Translations under genes and position numbers: made by a program
Part shown: positions 18,453-27,253 of the stretch, piece after piece
How the letters are laid out: each line of letters opens with the position of its first letter
Numbering within the stretch: position 1 is the stretch's first letter
The notes under the pieces: model-generated
Database searches by the model: none
What the model was told of the DNA's origin: nothing
The model's input: only the letters and a program-made list of their open reading frames with translations
NCBI GenBank assembly: GCA_934796165.1
Contig: CAKVOU010000009.1
Location: 1 to 64,000 of the forward strand
Source: an uncultured Eubacteriales bacterium
GTDB taxonomy: Bacteria; Bacillota; Clostridia; Oscillospirales; CAG-272
Length of the DNA stretch: 64,000 nucleotides
Reading direction: 5' to 3'

Positions 18453-18742
18453 AGAAAAAAAGCTTCCTCTCCCGAAAAAAGGAGACGAAAGCCATGTTCC
18501 GCGGTACCACTCCGATTGACGGACAAACGTCCGCCCTCTCTTGCCCTTTAACGGTGGCACCGTCTTCCCTATCTGACGGATACCGGAGAAAGCACGGAAA
18601 AACCGTTTCTTCCCCGATCCGACCTTCAGGTCGCCGCTCCCGGATGAGTGGAAGATCCCCCTGCAAATGCCTTGCACCGACCGGCACCTCTCTCTTGCTT
18701 CCGGATCAACCGATTCCGTTCTCTGCGTTTGAATCAAAACAT
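18453..18742 (-). promoter_or_regulatory. Leucine T-box riboswitch leader of leuS
   Basis: The minus-strand leader contains the T-box sequence TGGTACCGCGG (18499-18509) about 82 bases before the leuS ATG. It is followed by a terminator stem, GCTTTCGTCTCC (18481-18492) against GGGAGAGGAAGC (18462-18473), with a T run. A large 5' stem-loop region lies upstream; in its 3' side a CTC triplet (18646-18648) is followed by A and is the probable leucine specifier codon. Uncharged tRNA-Leu should stabilise the antiterminator and switch leuS on. The specifier assignment is inferred from position and from the downstream gene. Confidence 0.88.
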
Positions 18743-18748
18743 ATGTTC

Positions 18749-18777
18749 ATTATACCCGCCGTCTTCCTGTTTGTCAA
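18749..18777 (-). promoter_or_regulatory. Promoter of the leuS T-box leader
   Basis: On the minus strand TTGACA (18772-18777), 17 bases, TATAAT (18749-18754): a full consensus match. Confidence 0.85.
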
Positions 18778-18787
18778 GGGGCGGCGC

Positions 18788-18833
18788 AAAAAAAGTACCG
18801 TCGCGGGCGGAGTTTTCCGTCCGCGGTATGTAC
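18788..18833 (-). terminator. Terminator after rsfS (end of the plsX-rsfS cluster)
   Basis: On the minus strand GTAC plus CGCGGACGGA pairs with TCCGCCCGCG plus GTAC (18795-18833, with small bulges), followed by seven Ts (18788-18794). Confidence 0.75.
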
Positions 18834-18842
18834 CATACGCCG

Positions 18843-19292
18843 TCAGTTTTCCGACTTCGGCGCGTCGTCCCGGTAGAGTCGGTCAAGGTGATAGAATTCC
18901 CGCGTTTCTCTGGTGAAAATATGCACCATCACCGTGGTAAAATCCAGCACCATCCATGTATTTCCGCCGCGTCCCTCCACATGAAACGGCGGAACGCCGC
19001 GCAGACCGCATTTATACTCCAACTCGCCTGCAAGAGAGCGGACGTGGGTGTTGGAGGTACCTGTTGCCAGTACAAAATAGTCGCAGATATCCGACTTTCC
19101 TTTCAGATTCAGAATCTTGATGTCAAACGCCTTCTTGTTATCGAGCATCGCGGCAAGTTCCTCTGCAAGCTCCTCCGGGGACAGCCCCCCCATCGGTTCG
19201 CCGACATTCTCCGCGGATTCCGCCGGCTGCGCGTCCTCAGCCGGTGTCGTCATTTCATTCTCCATCATTTCATTTTCATGGGTCAGTTCCAT
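18843..19292 (-). CDS. rsfS: Ribosome silencing factor RsfS
   Basis: The protein has 149 residues; the RsfS/YbeB fold occupies residues ~38-140, with KKAFDIKILNL, DYFVLATGTSNTHVRSLA, GNTWMVLDF and VMVHIFTRETREFY. RsfS binds ribosomal protein L14 and blocks subunit joining in slow growth. The first ~35 residues are an acidic, Ala/Glu-rich extension that most relatives lack, but the AGGAG site sits before this first ATG, so I keep the long form. It is the last gene of the cluster and lies 15 bases after the LCP gene. Confidence 0.9.
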   Translation of the reverse strand: MELTHENEMMENEMTTPAEDAQPAESAENVGEPMGGLSPEELAEELAAMLDNKKAFDIKILNLKGKSDICDYFVLATGTSNTHVRSLAGELEYKCGLRGVPPFHVEGRGGNTWMVLDFTTVMVHIFTRETREFYHLDRLYRDDAPKSEN

Positions 19293-19307
19293 TCTTGTAT
19301 CTCCTCG

Positions 19308-20381
19308 TTATGGTTTGGTTTCGATCGGAAGTCCGTCCCGGTGGATCTCGTCGGCACGGTAATTCCGGGGTTTGTAAACTTTTCGGTAAGCTGCGTCAAT
19401 GGAAGGTCTGTCCGGATCCGTGAACACACCCTCCGGATCAAAATTCCGCGCGTCAAACTGTTTCGTCAGCGTTGCCTCCGCAGACGATCTGGAAAGCACA
19501 TAGTACCAGGTGCCCGCCTCGGTCCTGACGGCTTCGCCGCCGAGCGTCGTCATAGTCACATCGGAAAGTTCTGTGGACAAAAGCACCGGCAGGATTGCAC
19601 AACACTCCCCGAACGTCAGATCGGTCTCCACCTCACCGTACAGCGCGCGGACAAGCCGCACGGTTCCGGGCAGCATCATGCTGCTCTTCACAGCGTCGAT
19701 AAACGCGGCAAGAAACAGCTTCTGCGCGTCCATCCGCCCGAGATCCGCTTCCGCATATCCTGCACGATACCGGACAAACTGCTCCGCAGTGTCTCCCATC
19801 AGGCGTTGCTTTCCCTTGTGCAGTTCGATATACAGGTGCTGCACCGGGTCATCGTAAACAAGATCAGAAGGAAGGTCGACCTCCACTCCGCCGACTGCGT
19901 CCACGATGTCGGAGAACGCGTCCAGATTCAGAATCAGATGCCGGTCGATCCGGATACCCATGTTGCGTTCCAAAAACGCCCGGAATCCGTCGGTTCCGAG
20001 GTATGCGTCGGCACCGTTCAGCTTCCTGTAATTGCGCCCGGTGTACTTCGCATAGGTATCGCGCGGGATCTGGATCACCGCCGCCGAATGATCGGAGGCG
20101 TTCAGGGAAACCAGCATGATAACGTCGGACAGCTTTCCGGATCGGTCTTCGCCGAGCACCAGAAAGTGCGTCGTTCCATGTATCATCCCGGCGGATGTCA
20201 CCTCACGTCCGTCGGAATATCCGCTTTCGCCGGGAGTAACGTGTTCCGGAACAAAACCTGCCCCGTCGGCGTTTCCACCGTCCCCGTCACAGCCGATAAG
20301 ACAGGCAATTGCCACTCCGATCGCCGCAAACAGGGCGAGAAACCGGATTCTGGCAAGGCGGCGTTTTTTACGTCGTTTCAT
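19308..20381 (-). CDS. LytR-CpsA-Psr (LCP) family cell wall protein
   Basis: The 357-residue protein starts with a basic tail and one membrane helix (residues ~11-30), placing the rest outside the cell. The LCP domain follows, recognised by VIMLVSLNASDHSAAVIQIPRDTY, GGVEVDLP and the R-x-R segment FVRYRAGYAEADLGRM. LCP enzymes transfer undecaprenyl-linked glycopolymers to peptidoglycan. A Cys in IACLIGCDG could suggest a lipobox, but the preceding helix and family pattern favour an uncleaved anchor. It sits between yqeK and rsfS, a conserved position in Clostridia. The ATG follows AAGGAG. Confidence 0.85.
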   Translation of the reverse strand: MKRRKKRRLARIRFLALFAAIGVAIACLIGCDGDGGNADGAGFVPEHVTPGESGYSDGREVTSAGMIHGTTHFLVLGEDRSGKLSDVIMLVSLNASDHSAAVIQIPRDTYAKYTGRNYRKLNGADAYLGTDGFRAFLERNMGIRIDRHLILNLDAFSDIVDAVGGVEVDLPSDLVYDDPVQHLYIELHKGKQRLMGDTAEQFVRYRAGYAEADLGRMDAQKLFLAAFIDAVKSSMMLPGTVRLVRALYGEVETDLTFGECCAILPVLLSTELSDVTMTTLGGEAVRTEAGTWYYVLSRSSAEATLTKQFDARNFDPEGVFTDPDRPSIDAAYRKVYKPRNYRADEIHRDGLPIETKP

Positions 20382-20444
20382 AGGTTTGCACTCTCCTTAT
20401 CGTTTATGTAAAAGAGCGTGCAAACCGTGGAGATCTGGCGGCGT

Positions 20445-21077
20445 TCAGCCGTTCACAATGAGATCGTTTCTTGCGTCCGTCGTGTCGGGACTGATCGGGG
20501 TTCCCTCCTCCAAAAGTCCTCTGACGGTCAGGTCATAAGAATAAATCAGGGTATCCCGGAGCAATGCGGCGCGTTCCTCCGGATTCATGGAATCGGGATC
20601 GGCACCGAAAAAATAGCGCCGGAGCAGAACACAATCGCGGAAGGTCCGCGAGTCGTCGATGTAATCGGCAAGATACACCAGTTTTTCGGAAAGCGTCATC
20701 CCCGCACGTCCCGTCGTGTGCCAACGCACACAGGCAATGACCTCCTCCGAGGCAAACTCCGGATAGACCTCCGGGATCTGTGCGGCGGCGGTACGGGCGT
20801 GAAAGGTCTTGGGAGCGAGTCTGTCCGTTCCGGTGACCGGAAGTCCGTACTTTGCGCAAAGGGCGATCTGCTCCTCCGTCGTCAGTTCCTTGGTCGTATC
20901 GTGCAGAAGCGCCGCTGCACGGAGCGTGAGCGTTTTCTCCGGGCAATAAAGGGATGCAAGCCGCGTGACCATCCGTTCCACGCCGAGCGTGTGGCGGTAA
21001 CGCTTTTCGGACATCTCCCCTGCAAGCGAGATCCTGAGACCGTCCAGCATCTCTTCCGTAATCTGAAGTGTACTCAT
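20445..21077 (-). CDS. yqeK: YqeK-type HD-domain hydrolase (predicted diadenosine tetraphosphatase)
   Basis: The 210-residue protein contains the HD signature: H in KRYRHTLGVERM, HD in ALLHDTTKE, and later H in CVRWHTTG and D in YLADYIDD. YqeK of Bacillus and its relatives are reported to hydrolyse Ap4A symmetrically. It is encoded directly after nadD, as in Bacillus. I start at MSTLQITEE, after the AAAGG site 22 bases past the nadD stop; an upstream in-frame ATG inside nadD is less likely. Confidence 0.87.
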   Translation of the reverse strand: MSTLQITEEMLDGLRISLAGEMSEKRYRHTLGVERMVTRLASLYCPEKTLTLRAAALLHDTTKELTTEEQIALCAKYGLPVTGTDRLAPKTFHARTAAAQIPEVYPEFASEEVIACVRWHTTGRAGMTLSEKLVYLADYIDDSRTFRDCVLLRRYFFGADPDSMNPEERAALLRDTLIYSYDLTVRGLLEEGTPISPDTTDARNDLIVNG

Positions 21078-21099
21078 AGTGTGTACCTTTCGTTTTTCT

Positions 21100-21702
21100 T
21101 CAAACATACAATTTATTGGCAAGGATATAATCCGCGACTTTTTGAGGGACCAGACCGGAAATGTCCTGTCCTTCCTTCAGCGCGCGGCGGATATCCGTCG
21201 AAGAGACCTCGATCGGATCCGCAACGATCCGTCTGACCACCTTGCCGTAATTCTTCTGATACTCTGCAATTTTCTTCACGATCAGTCCGTCCAGCACCGC
21301 GTCCTTTTCCCGGCGGATGTAGACCGGATATGAGAGCCGGAAGATTTCCTCCGGTTCCCGCCATTCGTCAAGCGAAAGAAGCATATCGGTTCCCATGAGC
21401 AAAAACAGACGCGTGTCCGGCGCGGTCAGCTCCCGGAGCGTATCCACCGTATAGCTCTTTCCGTCCCGACGGAGCTCCAGATCGGAGACAATCACGCCTT
21501 CCATGTCACCGAACGCAAGCTCGCACATCCGGTAACGGTCGATGGCGGAAACCTGCTGGTCCACCTGTTTGTGAGGCGGAATCCCCGCCGGAATGACAAA
21601 CAGCACATCCAGCCACATCTGCTCCATAAACGCCTTCGCGGCGGCAACGTGCCCGTTGTGTACCGGGGAAAAAGTCCCGCCGTAAATACCGATTCTTGTC
21701 AT
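21100..21702 (-). CDS. nadD: Nicotinate-nucleotide adenylyltransferase
   Basis: The 200-residue enzyme adenylates nicotinic acid mononucleotide in NAD synthesis. It shows the nucleotidyltransferase core GIYGGTFSPVHNGH (the H-x-G-H motif) at the N-terminus, IPPHK, MGTDMLLSLDEW, and the C-terminal ISSTxIR-type segment VSSTDIRRAL. The ribosome site is only modest (ACGGAAT). It lies between yhbY and yqeK in the usual Firmicutes order, separated from yhbY by 14 bases. Confidence 0.93.
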   Translation of the reverse strand: MTRIGIYGGTFSPVHNGHVAAAKAFMEQMWLDVLFVIPAGIPPHKQVDQQVSAIDRYRMCELAFGDMEGVIVSDLELRRDGKSYTVDTLRELTAPDTRLFLLMGTDMLLSLDEWREPEEIFRLSYPVYIRREKDAVLDGLIVKKIAEYQKNYGKVVRRIVADPIEVSSTDIRRALKEGQDISGLVPQKVADYILANKLYV

Positions 21703-21716
21703 TGCGTTATTCCGTT

Positions 21717-22010
21717 TCAGCGCGGCAGGTCGATGTGCTTGTGATTGACGGACTCACGGTAAAGCACCACTTTTCTGCCGGGCACCGCCACGATATCCGC
21801 CTCGCAGAGCTCTGCCAATGCTTCTGCCGCGGAACGAGCGGATTCCTCGCTGTTCTCGAGCACCGAGAGTTTGATCAGTTCCCTTGCCTCCAGGGCGTCG
21901 GAAACGGTCTTGACAAGATTATCCGTGATCCCGCCTTTTCCGATCTGCATGATCGTCGGAATGCCCGACGCCATAGCCCGTAGGTATGCTCTTTGTTTGG
22001 AAGTTATCAT
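21717..22010 (-). CDS. yhbY: YhbY-family RNA-binding (CRM domain) protein
   Basis: This 97-residue protein is a single CRM domain, with TSKQRAYLRAMA, IGKGGITDNLV in the GxxG loop, and a C-terminal IVAVPGRKVVLYR strand. The family associates with pre-50S ribosomal particles. The start is the ATG following AAGGAG, seven bases after the rdgB stop; an earlier in-frame start inside rdgB lacks a ribosome site. Confidence 0.92.
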   Translation of the reverse strand: MITSKQRAYLRAMASGIPTIMQIGKGGITDNLVKTVSDALEARELIKLSVLENSEESARSAAEALAELCEADIVAVPGRKVVLYRESVNHKHIDLPR

Positions 22011-22017
22011 CGCTTTG

Positions 22018-22623
22018 TTACTCCTTGTTGTTTCCGATGCGCGACGCAAACTCTTCTGCGAACCTGCTGATCGCGCGTGCGCGGTGACTTACCGCATCCT
22101 TCTGTTCCTGTGTGACGGCGGCAAAACTGCGGTCGTATTCCTCATAGCAGAACAGGCTGTCATAGCCGAAGCCACCGCTTCCCTCTTCCTGATACAGAAT
22201 CTTTCCGTCACATCTGCCCGTTACCACGATCGGCTCCCTGCCGTCCGGAAAAACGCAGGCGATGGCGCAGACAAACGCCGCGCGGCGGTCGGCAATCCCT
22301 GCAAGATTGTGAAGCAACAGCTGACGGTTTGCCTCGTCGTCACCATGCCCGCCCGCATAACGCGCGGAATAAATCCCGGGGGCACCGCCGAGCGCCTCCA
22401 CTGTCAGCCCGGAATCGTCGCCAACGCCGATATACCCGCTTTTTGCAGCGGCTTTTGCCTTGATGAGCGCGTTCTCTTCAAACGTACTTCCGTTCTCTTC
22501 GATCTCTTCCGTGATCCCGACCTCGTCAAGCGACAAAAGCTCCACTTCCGGGAGATACCTCCGGAGCATGGTCTCCAGTTCCGCGATCTTGTGCCGGTTA
22601 CGGGAAGCCAGTACGATCTTCAT
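22018..22623 (-). CDS. rdgB: XTP/dITP pyrophosphatase (RdgB/HAM1)
   Basis: The 201-residue enzyme removes non-canonical purine nucleotides (ITP, dITP, XTP) from the pool. Motifs visible are VLASRNRHKIAE at the N-terminus, TFEENALIKA, DDSGLTVEALGG with the metal-binding Asp pair, GFGYDSLF, and the C-terminal SHRARAI. The ATG follows GGAGATACT, nine bases after the ftsY stop. It is part of the minus-strand housekeeping cluster. Confidence 0.93.
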   Translation of the reverse strand: MKIVLASRNRHKIAELETMLRRYLPEVELLSLDEVGITEEIEENGSTFEENALIKAKAAAKSGYIGVGDDSGLTVEALGGAPGIYSARYAGGHGDDEANRQLLLHNLAGIADRRAAFVCAIACVFPDGREPIVVTGRCDGKILYQEEGSGGFGYDSLFCYEEYDRSFAAVTQEQKDAVSHRARAISRFAEEFASRIGNNKE

Positions 22624-22632
22624 AGTATCTCC

Positions 22633-23538
22633 TTATTCAAACAGTGCTTTGACGAAATCGTCCGCGGAAAATTCCTGCATATCGTCGATCTTTTCGCCGA
22701 CGCCGATGAACTTGACGGGAATATTCAATTCATGCTTGATGGAAAGCACGATTCCGCCCTTGGCGGTGCCGTCCAGCTTGTTGAGCACAAGCCCCGTGAT
22801 CGCTGCCGCATTGCGGAATTCCTTTGCCTGCAGGATTGCATTCTGCCCCGTCGTTGCATCAAGCACGAGCAGGTTTTCGCGCGAAGCACCGGGCAACTCG
22901 CGGTCAATGACGCGGTTGATTTTGGCAAGCTCGTTCATCAGGTTGACCTTGTTCTGCAACCTTCCCGCCGTGTCGATCATAAGAACATCCGCCTTGTTGT
23001 TGACGGCATAATGAATCGCGTCAAACACGACCGCCGCCGGGTCAGAGCCCTCATTCTGGCGGATCATATCCACTCCCGCCCGGTCGCACCATACACCGAG
23101 CTGATCAATCGCCGCCGCGCGGAAGGTATCCGCCGCCGCGACAACCACCTTTTTGCCGCTCTTCTTCAGGCGGTTTGCGATTTTGCCGATCGAGGTGGTC
23201 TTGCCCGCACCGTTGACGCCGATGACAAGGATCACGGAGGGCTTGGTGTCAAGACAAAGCGGTTCACCCTCGCCGATCATGTCGGTCAGAATCTCCTGAA
23301 GCGCCGTGACGACCTGATCCTTTTCTTTGAGTCTGCCGTCCTTGATGCGGTCGCGGAGCTCGTCAATGATCTCCTCGGTCGCACTGACACCGACATCCGC
23401 CGAGATCAGAAGCTCCTCCAGCTCCTCCAGCATATCTTCATCCACTCTGACAAAATTCGAGAGCAGATCATGTACTTTTCCGAACAGCGCGTCCTTGGTT
23501 TTCTTAAGACCCGCTTTCAATTTGTCCAAAAATGCCAT
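22633..23538 (-). CDS. ftsY: Signal recognition particle receptor FtsY
   Basis: The 301-residue SRP GTPase lacks the long acidic N-terminal A domain of E. coli FtsY and begins directly with a short basic helix and the N domain, as in many Firmicutes. The NG domain has GVNGAGKTTSIGK (G1), DTFRAAA, DTAGR (G3), TKLDGTAKGG as NKLDGTAKGG (G4) and the C-terminal VGEKIDDMQEF. It docks the ribosome-SRP complex at the membrane. Its start overlaps the smc 3' end by 35 bases, with a GGGGA site inside smc. Confidence 0.95.
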   Translation of the reverse strand: MAFLDKLKAGLKKTKDALFGKVHDLLSNFVRVDEDMLEELEELLISADVGVSATEEIIDELRDRIKDGRLKEKDQVVTALQEILTDMIGEGEPLCLDTKPSVILVIGVNGAGKTTSIGKIANRLKKSGKKVVVAAADTFRAAAIDQLGVWCDRAGVDMIRQNEGSDPAAVVFDAIHYAVNNKADVLMIDTAGRLQNKVNLMNELAKINRVIDRELPGASRENLLVLDATTGQNAILQAKEFRNAAAITGLVLNKLDGTAKGGIVLSIKHELNIPVKFIGVGEKIDDMQEFSADDFVKALFE

Positions 23539-26500
23539 CCCAGTCGTCCCCTTTCTCCTTGGAAATCTGATTGATGTCGAGCGTCAGCACCTTGGAAATG
23601 CCGTGCTCGGGCATGGTTACGCCGTACAGCCGGTCTGCCGCCGCCATGGTACCGCGGCGGTGTGAGATCATGATGAACTGCGTACCGTGCGAATATCGCT
23701 TGATGTACTGCGCCAGACGTTCGACGTTGACCTCATCCAGCGCCGCTTCAATCTCGTCAAGGATACAGAACGGCGTCGGATTGACCTGTAAGATCGCAAA
23801 GAACAGCGCCACGCCGATAAAAGACTGCTCGCCGCCGGAAAGCTGCATCAGGTTCTTGATGATCTTGCCGGGAGGTGCCGCTTTGATCTCAATGCCGGAT
23901 TCCAGTACGTTTTCGGGATCGGACAGAGACAACTCCGCGCTTCCGCCGCCGAACAGCTCCGAAAAGGTCTTGTTGAAGTTCTCGTTGATCTGATCGAACG
24001 CCCTGACAAACGCTTCCTTCATGTTGGTTTCGAGATCGGAAATAATCCCTGTCAGCTCTTCCTTGGCACGGGTCAGATCTTCGATCTGCCCCTTCATATA
24101 GTCATACCGTGTCTTGAGCTCGTCATACTTGGATACCGCGTCCAGATCGACGCTTCCGATCGCGCGGAGCTTGTTCTTGCATTCGGTTTGGGTGCGGAAC
24201 ACCTCGGCGCGGGTTTCTGCGGTCACCTGCGGATAGCCGAGCTTCAGCGCGTCGGCGCGGGTCAGCCCGTGTTCCTCCATGAGAGAGGAAGACAACGCGT
24301 CCTGGCGCTCACGGAGTCGCGCGAGCTTTGCTTCGTTCTTGGTATGCTCGGTGACGATCCGCTCTTTTTCTTCATTTTTCTGGCGGGTACGCTCGGTCAG
24401 ATCAGACAGCTTCTTCTCAAACTCCGAGTTACCGCTCTCCACCTCGTTGCGCTTGCGGTTGAGCTCTGCAAGCTGTTTTTCGCCGTCCGCAAACTCTTCG
24501 CGGTTGTCCTTGATGAACTGCGCCATCGCGTCAAGCTGGGAATTCAGCTGACGGATGCGCTCCTTCTGGGTATCCTTGTCGGAGCGGTACGCAGAGATCC
24601 GGTCCTCCGCCGAAGCAAGCAGGGTACGCTCTGTGTCGATGTCCTTCTGAATCTCACTGGAACGGATGAGCAGTTCGGTCAGCTTCCGGTCGTATTCGGC
24701 GACCGCATCCAGAGCATCCTGACGATCCTCTTCGGTCTTCACGCGGAACGCGGTCAACTCACCGATTCGGGTTTCCAGTTCCTTTGCGTTCGCAAAGAGA
24801 GTTGCCAGATCGTCTTCGTACTGCGCACGCATTTCGATGAGCTTCTTGCTGTCCGCTTCCAGCTTTTCCAGCAAAGTGCGGTTCGCGTCACTCTTTGCCT
24901 TCAATTGCTCCAGCTCCGCGACTTCCTCGCCGCGCAGCATCTGAAGGATCCCCTTCTTTTCTTCGCCGGACGCACGGCTGTCGTTTGCGTCGCGGTATTC
25001 CGCTTCCAGTTTCGCGCACTCTGTTTCGTAAGAACGAAGCGTCTGATTCAGCGTTTCAAGTTCCTCTTCCAGACGCTTGATCTCGCCCGCGCGGGACAGC
25101 ATACCACCGCCCTGTCGGACCGAACCGCCGGTAAAGGAACCGCCCGCGTTGATCTGCTGACCGTCAAGCGTGACGACACGCACTCTGAAGCGAACGCCGC
25201 GCGCCATGACGTTTGCGTGGTCAATGGTATCAAAAATCAGTGTGTGTCCGAGCAGGGACGAAATGACGTTCCGGAATTTCGGATCGCAGGTAATCAGTTC
25301 ATCCGCGACGCCGACGTATCCGGCGTATCCCTTTGCCTGCTTCATTTCGGGCGTTTCGGTGCGCGGGGACATGGAGGTCAGCGGGAAGAAGGTCGCCTTG
25401 CCCGCCTCTCCGCGTTTGAGGGCAAGCATTGCCGCTTTTGCGGTCTCTTCGTCCTCCACCACGATGTGCTGAAGATTCATCCCGAGGGAGGTCTCCAGCG
25501 CCACCACATACTTGGGGTCGACCGTGATGAGCTGCGAGAGCGGACCGAACACGGTCCCGCACGGCGCACCGTTCCGATCGGTGATCTTGCCCTCGGCATA
25601 GCGGTTCATGACATATCTCACCGCGCCGGAATAGCCTTCAAAGTTCTCTTCCATCGCGCGGAAGGTTGCGATTTTCTGCTCTGCGGACTGCACCCGCAGG
25701 CGGGAATTGTTGAGCCTGGTTTCGGCTTCCTCCAGTTCGGCTTTCTTAGCCTCCGCCGACGCGGCGATCATTGCGGCGGATTCGTCGATCTCTCCGATCT
25801 GCGCGTCATACGACGCAACCGATGCTTCCTTGTCCTTAATTTTCTTGTCAAGTTCTGCCGCAATGTTACGGTAACCCGCCACTTCCGTGAGAATCGCGGA
25901 AGATTTGTCGTGGTCATCCGTCTTTGCGTTTTCCAGCACGGAGATACGCACACGCACATCGGTCTGTTCCGCTTCCGCCGCACGGATGCTTCCGAGCGCT
26001 TCGGCAACGGTGTCCGCAAGATGCTCCGCGCGTTCCGCTTCTCCCTTGCGCTCCGCTTCCATTCTCTCGCGGGAGGCGGCAACCTGTGCAGCCTCCGCCT
26101 CCAGAGCGGAAATACGGTCAGCATGCGTACCGCACTCGGTCAGTTCGCGTTCCACGGATTTGTCAGTGCTCTGCATGGCACCTTCCGCCGTGGCGATCAG
26201 TTCCTTGGTGTGCCCGATGTTGTTCTCGGTCACGCGGTACTCGTTGTCCAGTTTGTGGTTGGCTTCGGTCTGCGCCTGAATCCTGGCAAGCAGCTCGTTG
26301 GACGCTTCCTTTGCCCCTTTGGAGGCTTCCAGAAGGCGCTCGGTCTGTGCCGCGAGCGACTGGAGAACGTCCTCGATATTCTGCATATCGTACCCGGAAT
26401 GGGTATAGTTCTCCTCTGCCGCGGTCAGTTCCGCGCGGAGCTTTTCGGTATCATAGAGCCAGAGCGAGATGTCCGCCTGTTTCTTCTTCTCAAGCAGGTC

Positions 26501-27178
26501 AATGGCACGGCGCGCCTTTTCCGCCTCTTTTTCAAGCGGTCCGATCTGCGCCTCGACCTCGGCGAAAATGTCCATGACACGGGTCATGTTGTCGTCGGTC
26601 GCCTGGAGTTTGCGCTCCGCTTCATCCTTGCGGCTGCGGTATTTCGCAATGCCCGATGCGTCCTCAAAAATGCTCCTGCGCTCATCGCTCTTCTGGGAAA
26701 TGATCTCCGCGATCCGCCCCTGACCGATGATGGAATACCCGTCTCTGCCGATACCGGTATTCATGAAAAGCTCGTAAATATCACGGAGTCTGACGGCGCG
26801 GCGGTTGATATAGTATTCACTGTCGCCGGAACGGAAATATCGCCTTGTGACCGTGACCTCATCGTAGTTGCAATCCAGTCTGCCGACCCCAGATGAATTG
26901 TCAAAGGTCACGGAGACCTCGGCATAGCCCATTGGTCTGCGGCTGTCCGCACCGCCGAAAATGACATCCTCCATCTTACTGCTCCGGAGTGTCTTTTTGG
27001 ACACTTCACCGAGCACCCAGCGCATGGCATCCGCAATGTTGGATTTGCCGCTTCCGTTTGGCCCGACGATGACGGTCACACCCGCTTCGTCGGTGCGGTT
27101 GCCGCTCCGGTCGAACGTCAGCTTGGATTTATCCGGAAAGGACTTGAAGCCCTGTAGTTCAATTGATTTTAAGTACAC
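23504..27178 (-). CDS. smc: Chromosome segregation protein SMC
   Basis: The 1224-residue condensin ATPase has an N-terminal head with Walker A GPNGSGKSN, long coiled coils either side of a hinge (centre about residues 505-660, with GYSGAVRYVMN and GGSFTGGS), and a C-terminal head with signature LSGGEQSF and Walker B CILDEIEAALDE. It works with the ScpA and ScpB subunits encoded near 44 kb in this window. The start is GTG, 8 bases after GGAGG. The residues after the signature (SFIGVALFF) differ from the more common ALTAIALLF. Confidence 0.95.
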   Translation of the reverse strand: MYLKSIELQGFKSFPDKSKLTFDRSGNRTDEAGVTVIVGPNGSGKSNIADAMRWVLGEVSKKTLRSSKMEDVIFGGADSRRPMGYAEVSVTFDNSSGVGRLDCNYDEVTVTRRYFRSGDSEYYINRRAVRLRDIYELFMNTGIGRDGYSIIGQGRIAEIISQKSDERRSIFEDASGIAKYRSRKDEAERKLQATDDNMTRVMDIFAEVEAQIGPLEKEAEKARRAIDLLEKKKQADISLWLYDTEKLRAELTAAEENYTHSGYDMQNIEDVLQSLAAQTERLLEASKGAKEASNELLARIQAQTEANHKLDNEYRVTENNIGHTKELIATAEGAMQSTDKSVERELTECGTHADRISALEAEAAQVAASRERMEAERKGEAERAEHLADTVAEALGSIRAAEAEQTDVRVRISVLENAKTDDHDKSSAILTEVAGYRNIAAELDKKIKDKEASVASYDAQIGEIDESAAMIAASAEAKKAELEEAETRLNNSRLRVQSAEQKIATFRAMEENFEGYSGAVRYVMNRYAEGKITDRNGAPCGTVFGPLSQLITVDPKYVVALETSLGMNLQHIVVEDEETAKAAMLALKRGEAGKATFFPLTSMSPRTETPEMKQAKGYAGYVGVADELITCDPKFRNVISSLLGHTLIFDTIDHANVMARGVRFRVRVVTLDGQQINAGGSFTGGSVRQGGGMLSRAGEIKRLEEELETLNQTLRSYETECAKLEAEYRDANDSRASGEEKKGILQMLRGEEVAELEQLKAKSDANRTLLEKLEADSKKLIEMRAQYEDDLATLFANAKELETRIGELTAFRVKTEEDRQDALDAVAEYDRKLTELLIRSSEIQKDIDTERTLLASAEDRISAYRSDKDTQKERIRQLNSQLDAMAQFIKDNREEFADGEKQLAELNRKRNEVESGNSEFEKKLSDLTERTRQKNEEKERIVTEHTKNEAKLARLRERQDALSSSLMEEHGLTRADALKLGYPQVTAETRAEVFRTQTECKNKLRAIGSVDLDAVSKYDELKTRYDYMKGQIEDLTRAKEELTGIISDLETNMKEAFVRAFDQINENFNKTFSELFGGGSAELSLSDPENVLESGIEIKAAPPGKIIKNLMQLSGGEQSFIGVALFFAILQVNPTPFCILDEIEAALDEVNVERLAQYIKRYSHGTQFIMISHRRGTMAAADRLYGVTMPEHGISKVLTLDINQISKEKGDDWDGIFGQIESGS

Positions 27179-27253
27179 CTTTGTTTCCTCCGGCTCATTC
27201 CTGATTCTGTTGGCCCGCCCATTCCGTGACGGATCACATCCTGATTATCCCGG

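Noticed and set aside
24188..26896. Long open frame of about 900 codons on the plus strand inside smc
   Set aside because: It lies wholly antisense to a clear SMC gene, has no family resemblance, and its residues mirror SMC codon bias; similar antisense frames occur opposite lacZ, leuS and tex.
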